In this document: positions 11,151-20,670 of the stretch, piece after piece | Position numbering within the stretch: position 1 is the first letter of the stretch | How the letters are laid out: each line of letters opens with the position of its first letter | DNA from: Trachythela sp. YZ-2020 | Lineage: Eukaryota > Cnidaria > Anthozoa > Malacalcyonacea > Clavulariidae | Reading direction: 5' to 3' | Assembly: GCA_016169945.1 (NCBI GenBank) | Contig: JADLSH010000236.1 | Coordinates: 3,272,001-3,336,000, forward strand | Length of the DNA: 64,000 bases | Position numbers and translations under genes: made by a program | Notes under the pieces: generated by a model | Told to the model about the DNA's origin: nothing | The model's database searches: none | The model's input: the letters and a program-made list of their open reading frames with translations, nothing else

Positions 11151-11579
11151 TTAATTGTAGGTAAAATTTAACAACATAATTTTCCATTGTCCACTATAAT
11201 ATGTGCATCAAAGATAACTGAATTTAAAAATTGTGCACCAGGTTGTGCACCAAAATAATTTGTTGTGCACGCCACATGTGACATGGCGGGGGGGGGGTCG
11301 CTTACTTTCCATGCTGGCCGTACTTTGTTCCGTTTAAATCCTTCAATAGTGTTTGATGTTTCCATTGAACTATAAGTAAACTGGAACGCTAACGCAGGGG
11401 GGGGGAATTGAAGCCAGCTTAATTCAGTTTTTCTGAGTTTTGAGTTGAAATACTTAACGCCGAACATTGGGCTGTATATGAAATTGAAGCTATAAAAAAG
11501 TTATAGTTGATATAAAAACTTCAAGACTTTAGGTAAAAGGGAAATACTTAAAACTTTGAGGGAAAATTTGCCGTATTTT

Positions 11580-11800
11580 CAATGAAAACCTATCACCCTC
11601 TATGTACCGAAGATCTTCCTCTCCTATACCAAGCAATCCCTGCAGATCCTCCTTCATTCTAGTATAACTTCTCCAACATCTGTGTTAATAAAACTGACGA
11701 ATCTGGATCCATCTAAAGCGCCAGGGCCCGACAGTATTCCAAATTGGGTTTAAAGAGTTATGCTGAAATCATTATATCTCCATTTCAAATCTGTTGTTAT
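11580..11800 (+). pseudogene. LINE reverse transcriptase fragment
   Basis: Encodes a stretch with LTNLDPSKAPGPDSIPNWVL, the classic segment just before the LINE reverse transcriptase core, then KSYAEIISPF with a frameshift near 11750. Similarity stops near 11800 where a different relic begins. Confidence 0.7.
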
Positions 11801-12350
11801 AAAATCTACCGACTGTGCAGGTTTTTTAGGTTGTGTTTTAAGGATATAAGCCAAAAACATTTTGACAGTGGTCTAAAAGAACATCTTTCTGAAGATTACA
11901 AAACTGTTGCATTGACTATGGCACTTAGTGTCTTGCAAAATGGAAACATACCAAGGTTTCTTACTGAAGACCGACTACAGGAAATCGTCATAAATGAAAC
12001 AACAGCATCCAGCCGTTTGGCAAATCTTGCCCAAGATCTCAACAAATTGGGCTTGTGTGAAATCGGAAAAGCTCTTCCGATATTCTTGCACCTCTTTCGC
12101 CCCATCTGCTGCTCCTTTGTTGGCAAGGAGAATGCTGCTGCATATGTTAAAACCCAAATTTTCAGAAGATGGCAGTAATCGGCGACAGAAAACCATTTGT
12201 AAGTATACAAGAGAAGCAGCTGGTGGTAAACGAGGTAATGTTAACCTTGAGCATATCTTACAATTTACAACTTCAACTGATTCATTCTGTAACGAAAACT
12301 GACCTTGGTTTGCCAGGAGTTTACTCGAATCCATGTCAGTTTTTTTAACT
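11800..12350 (+). pseudogene. HECT-like E3 ligase relic
   Basis: The frames at 11800-12170 and then 12050-12302 read as one protein after a single frameshift near 12110-12170. Features include GSNRRQKT followed by LEHILQFTTSTDS, resembling the end of HECT domains in G2E3-like ubiquitin ligases (a Leu-rich segment before F-x-T-G/S). The expected terminal PPLGF and THHTDY motifs and the catalytic Cys are absent, so it is a fragment. It points toward the integrase-core relic at 12480-13667, about 150 bp away tail to tail. Assignment is by memory of the family and is moderate. Confidence 0.42.
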
Positions 12351-12479
12351 CTGCAAAAGGACTCCTACTAACAAACATGCTTGAACACACATGCATTAAT
12401 TTTAAACTTAAAAAATGAAGATTTAGACTGCAATAGTCATATTTTGCAGTAAAGTTAAAACCTCTTCATATATATCTAT

Positions 12480-13667
12480 TCCCATTTCATTAGAAGGTGC
12501 TAAAGGGCCAATGACTTGCAAAACTTCTAATTGTATTTCATCAGCATTTTCAATATCAATTGGTGGAACAACAACATTATTATCACTGTCATTGTGAGTT
12601 GGGATTGGTCGATGTGGATCATATCCATAAACTCTGCACTTTCTGGTAGTGGGTCAGGCTGTCCATTTAGCAATGGATTTTCTGGATTTGAAATGCTATT
12701 TATCCACATCTGATAAGGAGACCAGCTTTGCATTGTTCGAACTTTGTGGTGATTAAATGCTTCAACAAATTCTTGAAGAGCTAAATTAGTAGAAAAACCA
12801 AATGTAATGCAAACATGTGAAGAGGACAGGTGGTATTGAGAATTCCGGAATCTTCCATTGAATAAGAGACATAATAGCAGTAATGGCTAACTACGCTGAA
12901 CACATCACGCCAAAGACGCTCTATACTTCTCCTCGGGTTTCCACCATTGCTTCACGCACAAGTACAACTACACCATGGTCCACACGAATACGGGATGGCC
13001 AAAGCCCTCCATCGTTTTCAATGACGTCAGGGAATAAATTTACAACTGTACTTGCAAGATTATTTGAGCTGCAATGTAGATAAATTATTCGCCTGGAAAA
13101 ACATCAATGCAGCCATGTATAACCAGACTCCATCTAATTAAAGAATGATGTCCATCCAGGTGATGTCCACCTTGAAACCCCACATATCATTGAAATTCTT
13201 TGCTTCGAGAAAGCCAGACCCAAAAGTTCCTCCAGCATTTCAGGCTCTATGTGAAATGCAGGTCTCCCAGGGTTCCCAGTTCGCTCAACGTTACAAGCCT
13301 ACGTGTGAGCTCTGAGCTCCCTCAAGTGTTCTGATATGCATTCAAAGCAACTCACAAGATACTGCCATTCTTGTATGCCATCTGTATCGACCTCATGTAG
13401 GATCAACCGTAACAAGCTTACAGTCCGATCAATAACTACAAGATATGTTTGTATTTTATTTGTGTTTCTACTATCAACGTTAATAATATACTCTGCCCTG
13501 TCCAAAACTGACTGCAAGAAAGCAGGTAATTCTTCTTCGACATTTAAATGATCTGTTTCGGTATCGTCATTTCCATTCGCAACGATCGTATCTTCGTCGT
13601 TCAATTCGGTTAAATCAGCCATTTTGGCATTTTTTAAAATAAATATTTGTTGCCCCGAGACCGCCAT
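12480..13667 (-). pseudogene. Integrase-core (DDE/rve-type) domain gene, decayed
   Basis: Reading leftward from the ATG at 13667: an acidic N-terminus of 122 codons with a helical region, a stop at 13299, then in-frame continuation with TGNPGRPAFHIEPEMLEELL and ISMICGVS (an HTH-like element). After a large gap come RRIIYLHCSSNNLASTVV and RIRVDHG (the D-containing core), then SIERLWRDVF with its Glu, and HHKVRTMQSWSPYQMW. This order matches a family of stand-alone integrase-core proteins frequent in cnidarian and fish genomes, often annotated as uncharacterised. Stops, frameshifts and internal loss make it a pseudogene. The D-D-E residues are only partly traceable. Confidence 0.62.
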
Positions 13668-13696
13668 TGTTGCCCCGAGACCGCCATTGTTGCCCG
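13651..13696 (+). repeat. Short direct repeat upstream of integrase-core relic
   Basis: TTGTTGCCCCGAGACCGCCA occurs twice plus a partial third copy, overlapping the presumed start of the integrase-core relic. Confidence 0.75.
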
Positions 13697-13727
13697 TTGT
13701 TGTTAATTATTTATTATTTAATAGATT

Positions 13728-13768
13728 CGGTGGTTGACTGTTGTGTAAAACTACCTGAAAAATACAAT
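13728..13768 (+). repeat. Solo end of palindromic MITE family
   Basis: GGTTGACTGTTGTGTAAAAC and the next 20 bases match an arm of the element at 8243-8422. No opposite arm is seen nearby. Confidence 0.6.
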
Positions 13769-13843
13769 AATGAAAAATACAACATGTTCAATTATATTAA
13801 TTACAACATGTTCAATTATACTAGATAATTTATTATTAGTTGT

Positions 13844-13941
13844 AGATAAAACATGAGCAGTCGATCTTTATCTGATATAGAAACTCGAGCCGAAGGCGAG
13901 CGTTTGTATATCAGATAAAGATCGGATGCGAATGTTTTATC
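13844..13941. repeat. Hairpin element
   Basis: CGATCTTTATCTGATATA and its reverse complement flank a short GC-richer loop; an outer pair (GATAAAACAT and ATGTTTTATC) extends the stem. No coding content. Confidence 0.75.
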
Positions 13942-14150
13942 GAACTTAAACAACGACCCATCTTATGAGTTCATTGGCGAAGTAATTTTAAAAATAAACA
14001 TTGTCTAAGCCGAGAAAATCAAAGCTGAAGTTTATGTAAATCAGGACAAACCTTTATCCGATTTACAAACATTGATTAAACATTCATTTCTTTTGAATTT
14101 TCCTCTTGAATTATTAATGAGTTTTTTAAGTATAATTATGATATATATAT

Positions 14151-14241
14151 GTTATTTACCGGTTGCGAGGTCCGGATGAGAAAAACTGTGTTGTGAAAAA
14201 CACAGTTTTTCTCATCCGGACCGACGCTGCCGGTAAATAAC
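14151..14241. repeat. 91-bp hairpin MITE
   Basis: GTTATTTACCGG pairs with CCGGTAAATAAC, and GGTCCGGATGAGAAAAACTG pairs with its complement, around a short TTGTG loop. Its GGATGAG segment resembles the minisatellite at 15052-15156. Confidence 0.8.
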
Positions 14242-15051
14242 GTGTTTATTTTTTAACATAGGTAAAATTTAAGAATTTATTAAAATTGAAAATTCCAGTG
14301 TGGCGAAATAATTTGAGATCAGTGCAATTGTGAATTCAAAGCGAGGCTGACAAAACTTGAACGTTAAAAGAAAACACGAAGACGAAAACTCAAGAAAACT
14401 GGCAAGAAACTCACAAAAAACCATGGTTTCTGTAAAAATGTACACGATATTTTTAAATATGGGAGTAGAAAAGCATAGGAATGAAAGGTTTTGGCCTGGT
14501 TTTCTGGTATTCCGTGTTTCTTCGACAAGGATATCTTCGTGTTTACATGCTTTGGCCATAAAAAACTCACAAAGTGAATCATGCAGTGAATGCATGTGTT
14601 TTGACTTCGATCAACGCTTTCTACTAAAACTGGACAATGAACAAGGTATGCTGTAATTTTTTTCTGGTCATTTCACGGTAAAAAACATCCTCAACTTTGT
14701 TTGCCAAGGGCCACGGCTTTAATTTTTTTTTGTTTACAACATGTATACGAAAAGTACTTTAACAAATGGGCAGAAAAATCATGTTTTCACTACAGTTGGT
14801 CCATATTTTTAAGTTTTATGTATGGAGAAAAGATTTTTCTACTATGATATCTGTTTAAACTGTATTTTTTTAACTTTAATGTGGCCAAATACTGAAATAC
14901 ATGAGCAATAAAACAAATGTGTTAGTTTTAATACACGAGCATTTAAAACAAATGTATTAGTTTTCTCGACGTATCGATATCGTACTTAGTATGAAGCCTT
15001 TGGAGTTGATGCAATTCATTTTTGTTCACTCCTGTGTTTTGTCGCGTAATC
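14242..15051. other. Non-coding stretch
   Basis: AT-rich sequence with short frames only and no recognised gene. A small direct repeat occurs near 14905-14965 (ACAAATGT, TTAGTTTT). Confidence 0.4.
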
Positions 15052-15175
15052 CAGAGCGGGCCGGATGAGTTTCAGAGCGGGCCGGATGAGTTTCAGAGCG
15101 GGCCGGATGAGTTTCAGAGCGGGCCGGATGAGTTTCAGAGCGGGTCGGATGCAAAAATCCGGACCGCTCTGAAAC
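15052..15175 (+). repeat. 21-bp minisatellite, 5 copies, plus inverted unit
   Basis: The unit CAGAGCGGGCCGGATGAGTTT is repeated five times; the last is diverged. It is followed by an inverted unit (ATCCGGACCGCTCTGAAAC), so the right edge can fold back. Confidence 0.9.
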
Positions 15176-15477
15176 GCTCGCTAGCCATTCAGATTGCTTT
15201 ATTTTCATAGATAAAAAATAAAGTATTTTATTATTTAGTTTAGTCGTTTTCACTCGTTGGTTTATTGTACGAACGAACTAAGGAAAAGTTAATATTCGAT
15301 ATGTGGGTTATAACCTCATGCTTACACTATATCGAATAGCATTTGGTTACGGTGCAAAACTTAGGTGTTTACACTATTATAGCTTTTTGAAACGTTTTTA
15401 ACTACTCTATATATACCCATGGCAGGTCCCACAAAAGAGAAATCTCTACTGTACCCATAGCCCGCCATACATGTACA
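15176..15477. other. Non-coding stretch
   Basis: Nothing recognised apart from AT-rich sequence. A short repeated motif (ATATCGAATA) is seen around 15295-15345. Confidence 0.35.
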
Positions 15478-15605
15478 TACATACATACATACATACATAC
15501 ACACATACAAACTTTATTTAGCACGCTAGCCTCAACAACTTATAAGCTGATTTCAATGAGGGGCGTGGTCAGATAAAAAGAAATATATATGATACATAAC
15601 AAGAT
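15478..15605 (-). repeat. LINE 3' end with (ATGT)n tail
   Basis: On the - strand: GAAATCAGCTTATAAG, then AGCGTGCTAAATAAAGTTTG and a (TATG)n run. This closely resembles the 3' end of the LINE at 4980-5044, so it is a severely 5'-truncated copy of the same or a related family. Confidence 0.65.
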
Positions 15606-15878
15606 ACTACAAACTACAAGATGCAACACTTCTATAATACAGATATTCATCTTGGGAAAATGAAAAAGGACGAGCCAGTTTCAAAATTTAAAGATGGAGC
15701 AATTCAATGTAGATAATATTCGATAATAGCACTTGAAAATCCTTCATAACTATGGTTTTGTTGCAAATTTCTCGTTTTACTTTACTCCCATTGATTTAGA
15801 GAGAACGAAATAACAATACAAAAGATATCTCAAATACGTTAGTAAGTACGCTCATGCATAACGTATTAACCCCTTATT

Positions 15879-16079
15879 AAGGCCCCGCGTATCCGTTTGT
15901 TGTAGGAACGTCTTCCGGTCCACACGTATCCGGCGAAAACGTACACCGAAATCGCAAACTTTTGAAAACGGTCTCCAGAGTGCATGGAAACGTTTGAAAA
16001 TGCAACGAATCACTCTTTTGATTCCGCAACAAAACGTTTTCGGATTCAAACGAATCAGGATACGTGTTGACGGGGCCTT
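15879..16079. mobile_element. MITE, 201 bp, AAGGCCCCG termini
   Basis: Inverted ends AAGGCCCCG...ACACG-type and ATACGTGTTGACGGGGCCTT; internal GTTTTCGG and CGAAAAC segments also pair. ATT flanks both sides, a possible 3-bp target duplication. No ORF of note. Confidence 0.65.
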
Positions 16080-16770
16080 ATTTAGAGGAGTATATCATAT
16101 TATTTCATGTATTTATAAATATCAAAGTGAGCATTACCGAAAATTAAAACCAACATTTTTAGATACCATTGTTAACAGTTCCTAAAGATATTGCAATTAC
16201 AGTTGGCCCGGATGAATGGATAAGCAGGACTATAATTGATGCGAAGGTACAGTTACTAATTAAGACAATTTAAACATGGCTGACCTCGATTCTTTGTCAC
16301 TTAATTTTATTTTTATTTTTATCACGTACATGTATGACGAGAAATTCTGTTCTTGAAGATTGTAACATATATTTAACTCTTTCGAAAGGAGTAAAAGGGA
16401 GAAAATTTCCTGCAGAAAATTCTCATGAGAATTAACTTACTACTTAGTAATTCGTCTGTTCATTTTCTGAAATTTCACAAGGACTTCACCTGGTCCAGTA
16501 TAACTGGAGGCCTTCCGTCGCATCAAATGAAAGCTGGTCTTCCTTTGGTCACAACTGTCCTGACCAAGTTAAAATCACTGATGTGATATAGGCGATCTGT
16601 TTTGTATGGAAATCAGTATTCACTATAATTACATGGATACTGTATATCGACGATATCACAGATTAAAGATAACCAGATAAGATATGGAACTCGCGCGTGA
16701 TCTTGTTCCAGTCATTGCGCATGCGCGAGCCTCTGGCACAGATTCATTATATACAATATTATATACAGAT
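16080..16770. other. Non-coding stretch
   Basis: No gene recognised. TTGCGCATGCGCGAGCCTCT near 16716 resembles sequence at 18335-18355 just past the right side of the next element. Confidence 0.35.
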
Positions 16771-16771
16771 C

Positions 16772-18177
16772 ACTGAGCTATATAATACCTGGAGGACCTG
16801 AGAAAAGTGAAGCCAAAAACATGGCGGATTTTGGCCTTTGCTGACGCCACATGGTTCCTTTTTGCCCATGGTAATTACCACTGACAAACCGCGATCCTAA
16901 CCTTCCGACGGCATCTTTCACCCCCCTGGTTTTTGATAAATATTTTAGTAATTTTACGGGTTTTTTTTTGTTTTTGAGCTAAAAAAAATTTGATATTTTT
17001 ATTCCACTTTGATATTTTTATTCCACTTTGCATCAACATCACGAAAAAAGTGGCTTTTTGTTCTGCTTGCGGATTTCATAATTCAATATAATTACTTCTC
17101 ACCGGTAAGATTCATGAGACTTTTAATACTTTTTTAAAATCCTATGTTTTTTAAAAGCCTTGTTTAGGCAGCTATGAAAAAACTCTTTACACGAATGTAT
17201 GTTTTATGAGAATGTATAAATATTATATCAAAACTGATGCTATAAACAGTTCAGACTTGTGTGTTCAATATACATATATTGCCCACTGAAGCAGCTTTTA
17301 TATTTTTTCCTTTGTTTTCTTTTAATATAGTCTTGTAAGCTTTGTTGTTTCCAATATATATAGGCAAGGAAGTTGTCCTTGACCTTAAGTGCATACCCAA
17401 ATTATTATGATGTGCTTCATGGCATTTTTGTCAACGGCTGCAGTATTGGTATAGTGCAACCCTTTTGAAAAGCTGTGCTGTATACCTATGTTCAATAAGC
17501 TTGGACCACCCTTGAGGTATAATAATTTCTGCTAAGCTGTTGATGTTCCCCTACCAAAAGGGAGTTGCCCCAAGTAGTAATGTACCACCAAAGTGCCCTC
17601 ACCATAAGGGCAGGTGGCTGCTTTTACTTTTTTTAAATATTAGCAACAAAATGTAGTCCATGTATTAGCCCCCCCCCCCCGAATATAAGCTCCCCCGTGT
17701 ATAAGTCCATGAAAAAATGCTTACGAACGAATATAAGCCCAGGGCTTATAGTCGGAGGTTTACGGTACGAGGTTTACGAAATATTAATAGTATGTGAATG
17801 TCAAATTACAGAAAATATCTACCTGTCAACTCCGGGTTCAAATATCTTCCCACATTTCTCGTGGTTTTAATATTTGTTTGTTCCCTTTCATGCATGGGCG
17901 AGAATACCGTATACAACTTGTACATCTTTAAATAAATGGTTAAAGGTAAAAATATATATCGAAAATAATATAAAAACAACGATACTTTACTGCAAAAAGC
18001 TAAAAATTGTACAAAACCAGGGGGTTGTGAAATTTGTAGCGGGCTCAAAATTGAGCCTGTTCAGTTGTAATTGCCATGAGCAATTCTGGCGTCAGCCAAA
18101 GGGCAAAATCCGCTATGCTTTTGGCTTCACTTTTTTCTGCCGAGCATTTCCTCCAGGTATTATATAGCTCAGTGATA
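16772..18177. mobile_element. DNA element with about 170-bp diverged terminal inverted repeats
   Basis: The left end ATCACTGAGCTATATAATAC and the right end are reverse complements. Similarity continues inward through AAGTGAAGCCAAAA, GCGGATTTTG and CCCCTGGTTTTTG segments for roughly 170 bp (16772-16945 against 18010-18177). No transposase is visible; the interior includes poly-C and AT-rich tracts. The tandem duplication starting at 17196 copied only its right part. Confidence 0.6.
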
Positions 18178-18196
18178 GAGATATGAAACTCAAGCG

Positions 18197-18318
18197 AAAT
18201 TGTGGTTATAATTCCATGACACGCAATCACGAATATTTCTCTTTGATCTTGACACCCCAATCCCGACCCAATCCCTAACCCTATTTCGTGCGTGTCATGG
18301 AATTGTAACCGAAATTGT
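18197..18318. repeat. Inverted repeat, about 29-bp arms
   Basis: GAAATTGTGGTTATAATTCC with CATGACACGC is mirrored by GCGTGTCATGGAATTGTAAC with CGAAATTGTG. It is duplicated in unit 2 near 21676-21797. Confidence 0.7.
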
Positions 18319-19217
18319 GTCACGCGCTTTACTGCGCATGCGCGACCTTCTGGCAAGTGTCATGAACAATTTTAATCCGTAACTAGATCGATAGGAAAAA
18401 TCGAATTTTTCACAAATAAATGGCGATTAATAAAAAAAACAGTTTTATTACATAAAATTACTTAAAATTGTACGAAATAGGGATAGACTGGAAGTTCTGT
18501 GCAAGAAATGGGTTTATGAATCCCCTTGATAGTGGCGAAAATTAAAAGAAAACATCCCCGAAGACGAAGGAGTGTCTTGAGAAGTCTTGAAAAGCTTCGC
18601 TAAAGTTCTGGTTAGTGCATTTTGTGAGCTGAAAACTTGGTTTTACTTGCTAAAGCAGCGATATTTCTTACACATACAAGAATATACAAGAATATTCCAA
18701 CAACCTTGACGAGAGACACGTTTGAATCTTTTCTTTAAAACAGGCACAGCTCACAAGTAAAACAACTTATCTAGGAAAATATACTGTATAGCCTTGATGG
18801 GACATTTAATTATGAACAGTTTTGAAATGTCAAGTCAGAAAAATATGGTGGATACAAGTCAAAAGTATAAACTCATCCACAGTGATCACACTTTCGACAA
18901 TAAATAAAAGTTGTACGGAAGCTCAACTGTACTTATTAAATAGATAAAAGAGATCACTTACTGTTATTATTGAAAACGTTTGTCTGAAATTGACGATAAC
19001 GAGCGCGATTTATTTAAAAAAAGCATTTTTCACCTTTCGAACTGTGTTTTCCCTATGCTTTCCTGTTTAAATTTCACTCGCGTGGAACACTTCGCGTGGC
19101 GCGTGGAAATGACGTGCTGACGAAATGCGTGTGACTCGATAGGAAAAACAGCGATGTTAAAGAGTATATGATTTATATGTTGTTCACAATTTTTACAAAT
19201 GGGCTATGACTAGAGCA

Positions 19218-19440
19218 TTTTTACGGTGGCTCAGAAGGGCCATCGTTCTCTCTTCTTTTCTCCGGTCGCGCTCTGAGTTATCACGCGACTTATCAGCCAT
19301 ACTTCCAGTTTCGAGCCGCGCACTTCCAGTTTCGAGCCGCGCACTTCCAGTTATGCCGCCACTTATGGCGCGAGTTAAGGCGCCATTTAAGCCGCGGGTT
19401 AAGGCGCCACTTATCCCGCCATGTACGCCATGTGTGTAAT
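19218..19440 (+). repeat. GC-rich dispersed repeat block
   Basis: Contains GGTGGCTCAGAAGGGCCATC, a repeated CTTCCAGTTTCGAGCCGCGC and a run of GCGCC and CCGCC motifs. It is present in both duplication units (second near 22674-22896) and, inverted and shorter, at 31390-31545. It likely marks one end of a repeat family whose other part is around 18.9-19.1 and 32.74-33.0 kb. Confidence 0.65.
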
Positions 19441-19733
19441 CCACAATGGCATAAAAATCAGTAAAAAGTAAGCAGGGGGTGCTTATTATCCTTAAAAAGG
19501 AAATAATATACGAAATTTGATGCGGAAGGAAACTAATAGGGGTTTTAATTTGTTTCTTAACGTTTCCCACAGCTGATCGTAGACAGATAGACAGCATTTA
19601 CCATATTTGTAACTGCAGACCAACATCCAAATGTGCGATCGGTACGAATTCTTTTTATAGGGCTTTAAGATGTCATATCTGAGCTAGATAGATTTCTTTG
19701 AAACTACATTAATTTCTTCTAAGCTGGTATTGG

Positions 19734-19966
19734 CATAGAATAGGAAATGACTAGAAGGGCCACTTGAGGCCGAACCTTTGAAGTTTTTGACGCTGCGCAT
19801 GTCCATTACGCATGTTCATTACCATTATTCTAGCCAGTCAATTGCATTTTCTGACCAATAAACACGCTGAACTGGCTGGTCCGCCATTATTCTGGTCAGA
19901 TAACTGCATAAAAATAGGGTGTCACGTTGCACTGCCGAGTGGCCTTTCTGGTCATTTCCTATTCTG
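19734..19966. mobile_element. MITE, 233 bp, 9-bp target duplication
   Basis: Termini CATAGAATAGGAAATGAC and GTCATTTCCTATTCTG are inverted repeats. Flanking TGGTATTGG occurs exactly at 19725-19733 and 19967-19975. A 9-bp duplication fits Mutator-like elements. The copy in the second duplication unit is at 23190-23421. Confidence 0.8.
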
Positions 19967-20670
19967 TGGTATTGGTAAACAAACCAGTACTTTAACTGTA
20001 GCGATTTAACTGTAAAACGGATTGGTTAAAATAACCAATTTAAATTGGTTGTCTCAATATTAATAGTTAATGAGGTTCAATGATCATTGATTGATTTTGA
20101 CATTGGACTGATGGAGTGTTGTTTCTTGAAATTCAGTGGTGTTCAATTTGATATAGTAAATACAAAATGCATTACAATTTATAGTCTAGACTACAGCATA
20201 CTCTAGTTTTGTTAATTATTAACTTTAGAAATTTCTGTGAAACATTTTCTGCAAAAGTTCAGATCCAAAAATATTTCTGGGAACTCTCTGATGTGACTAT
20301 ATTGTAAAGCAAAATTGCGTTGATATTCCGCTTCAAATTTCAAATTTGTCAGTGGTAAGTAAATTTTGGTTGATTTCAGCCAAATATTTTATTCTGTTGT
20401 TTTTGTGAAAAGTTTTGTCGTGTTTTTTACGCTTATCAAAGCATAAACATTTGCGTGAAAGGCCACGGTGCCAACACACAAACAAATAATATTAAATTGA
20501 AAAGGGGCCATTGTTGCTCACACTGATCTTAGATCAGGTTGTATTTGCGTGAAAGACCATGTATCAAAGTTGAATACTCTGGGTGTTGTGGATCAACGAA
20601 CCCCTCCGGTTGGGACATGTAGATGTCATGTTCTATGTAGCCGTTCAAAAACGCTGTTTTGACATCCATC

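Larger units (their letters stand above)
17196..20670 (+). repeat. Tandem duplication, unit 1 (about 3.48 kb)
   Basis: Nearly identical over its length to 20671-24127. The junction at 20671 joins the right end of the unit (the tip of the copia relic, GACATCCATC) to the left end (TGTATGTTTTATGAG), with TG microhomology. The content is non-coding: the right half of a DNA element, AT-rich sequence, a GC-rich block with repeated ACTTCCAGTTTCGAGCCGCG near 19.3 kb, a MITE, and the last 150 bp of the copia relic. Small frames present in both units have no recognisable domain. Confidence 0.92.

Noticed and set aside
17806..18356. Small frames conserved in both 3.5-kb units
   Set aside because: Conservation simply reflects the recent duplication; no domain, and they overlap inverted-repeat ends of a DNA element.
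19193..19597. 134-codon frame with GALTRG-type repeats, present twice
   Set aside because: Lies on the antisense of a GC-rich dispersed repeat; composition is explained by short tandem motifs.
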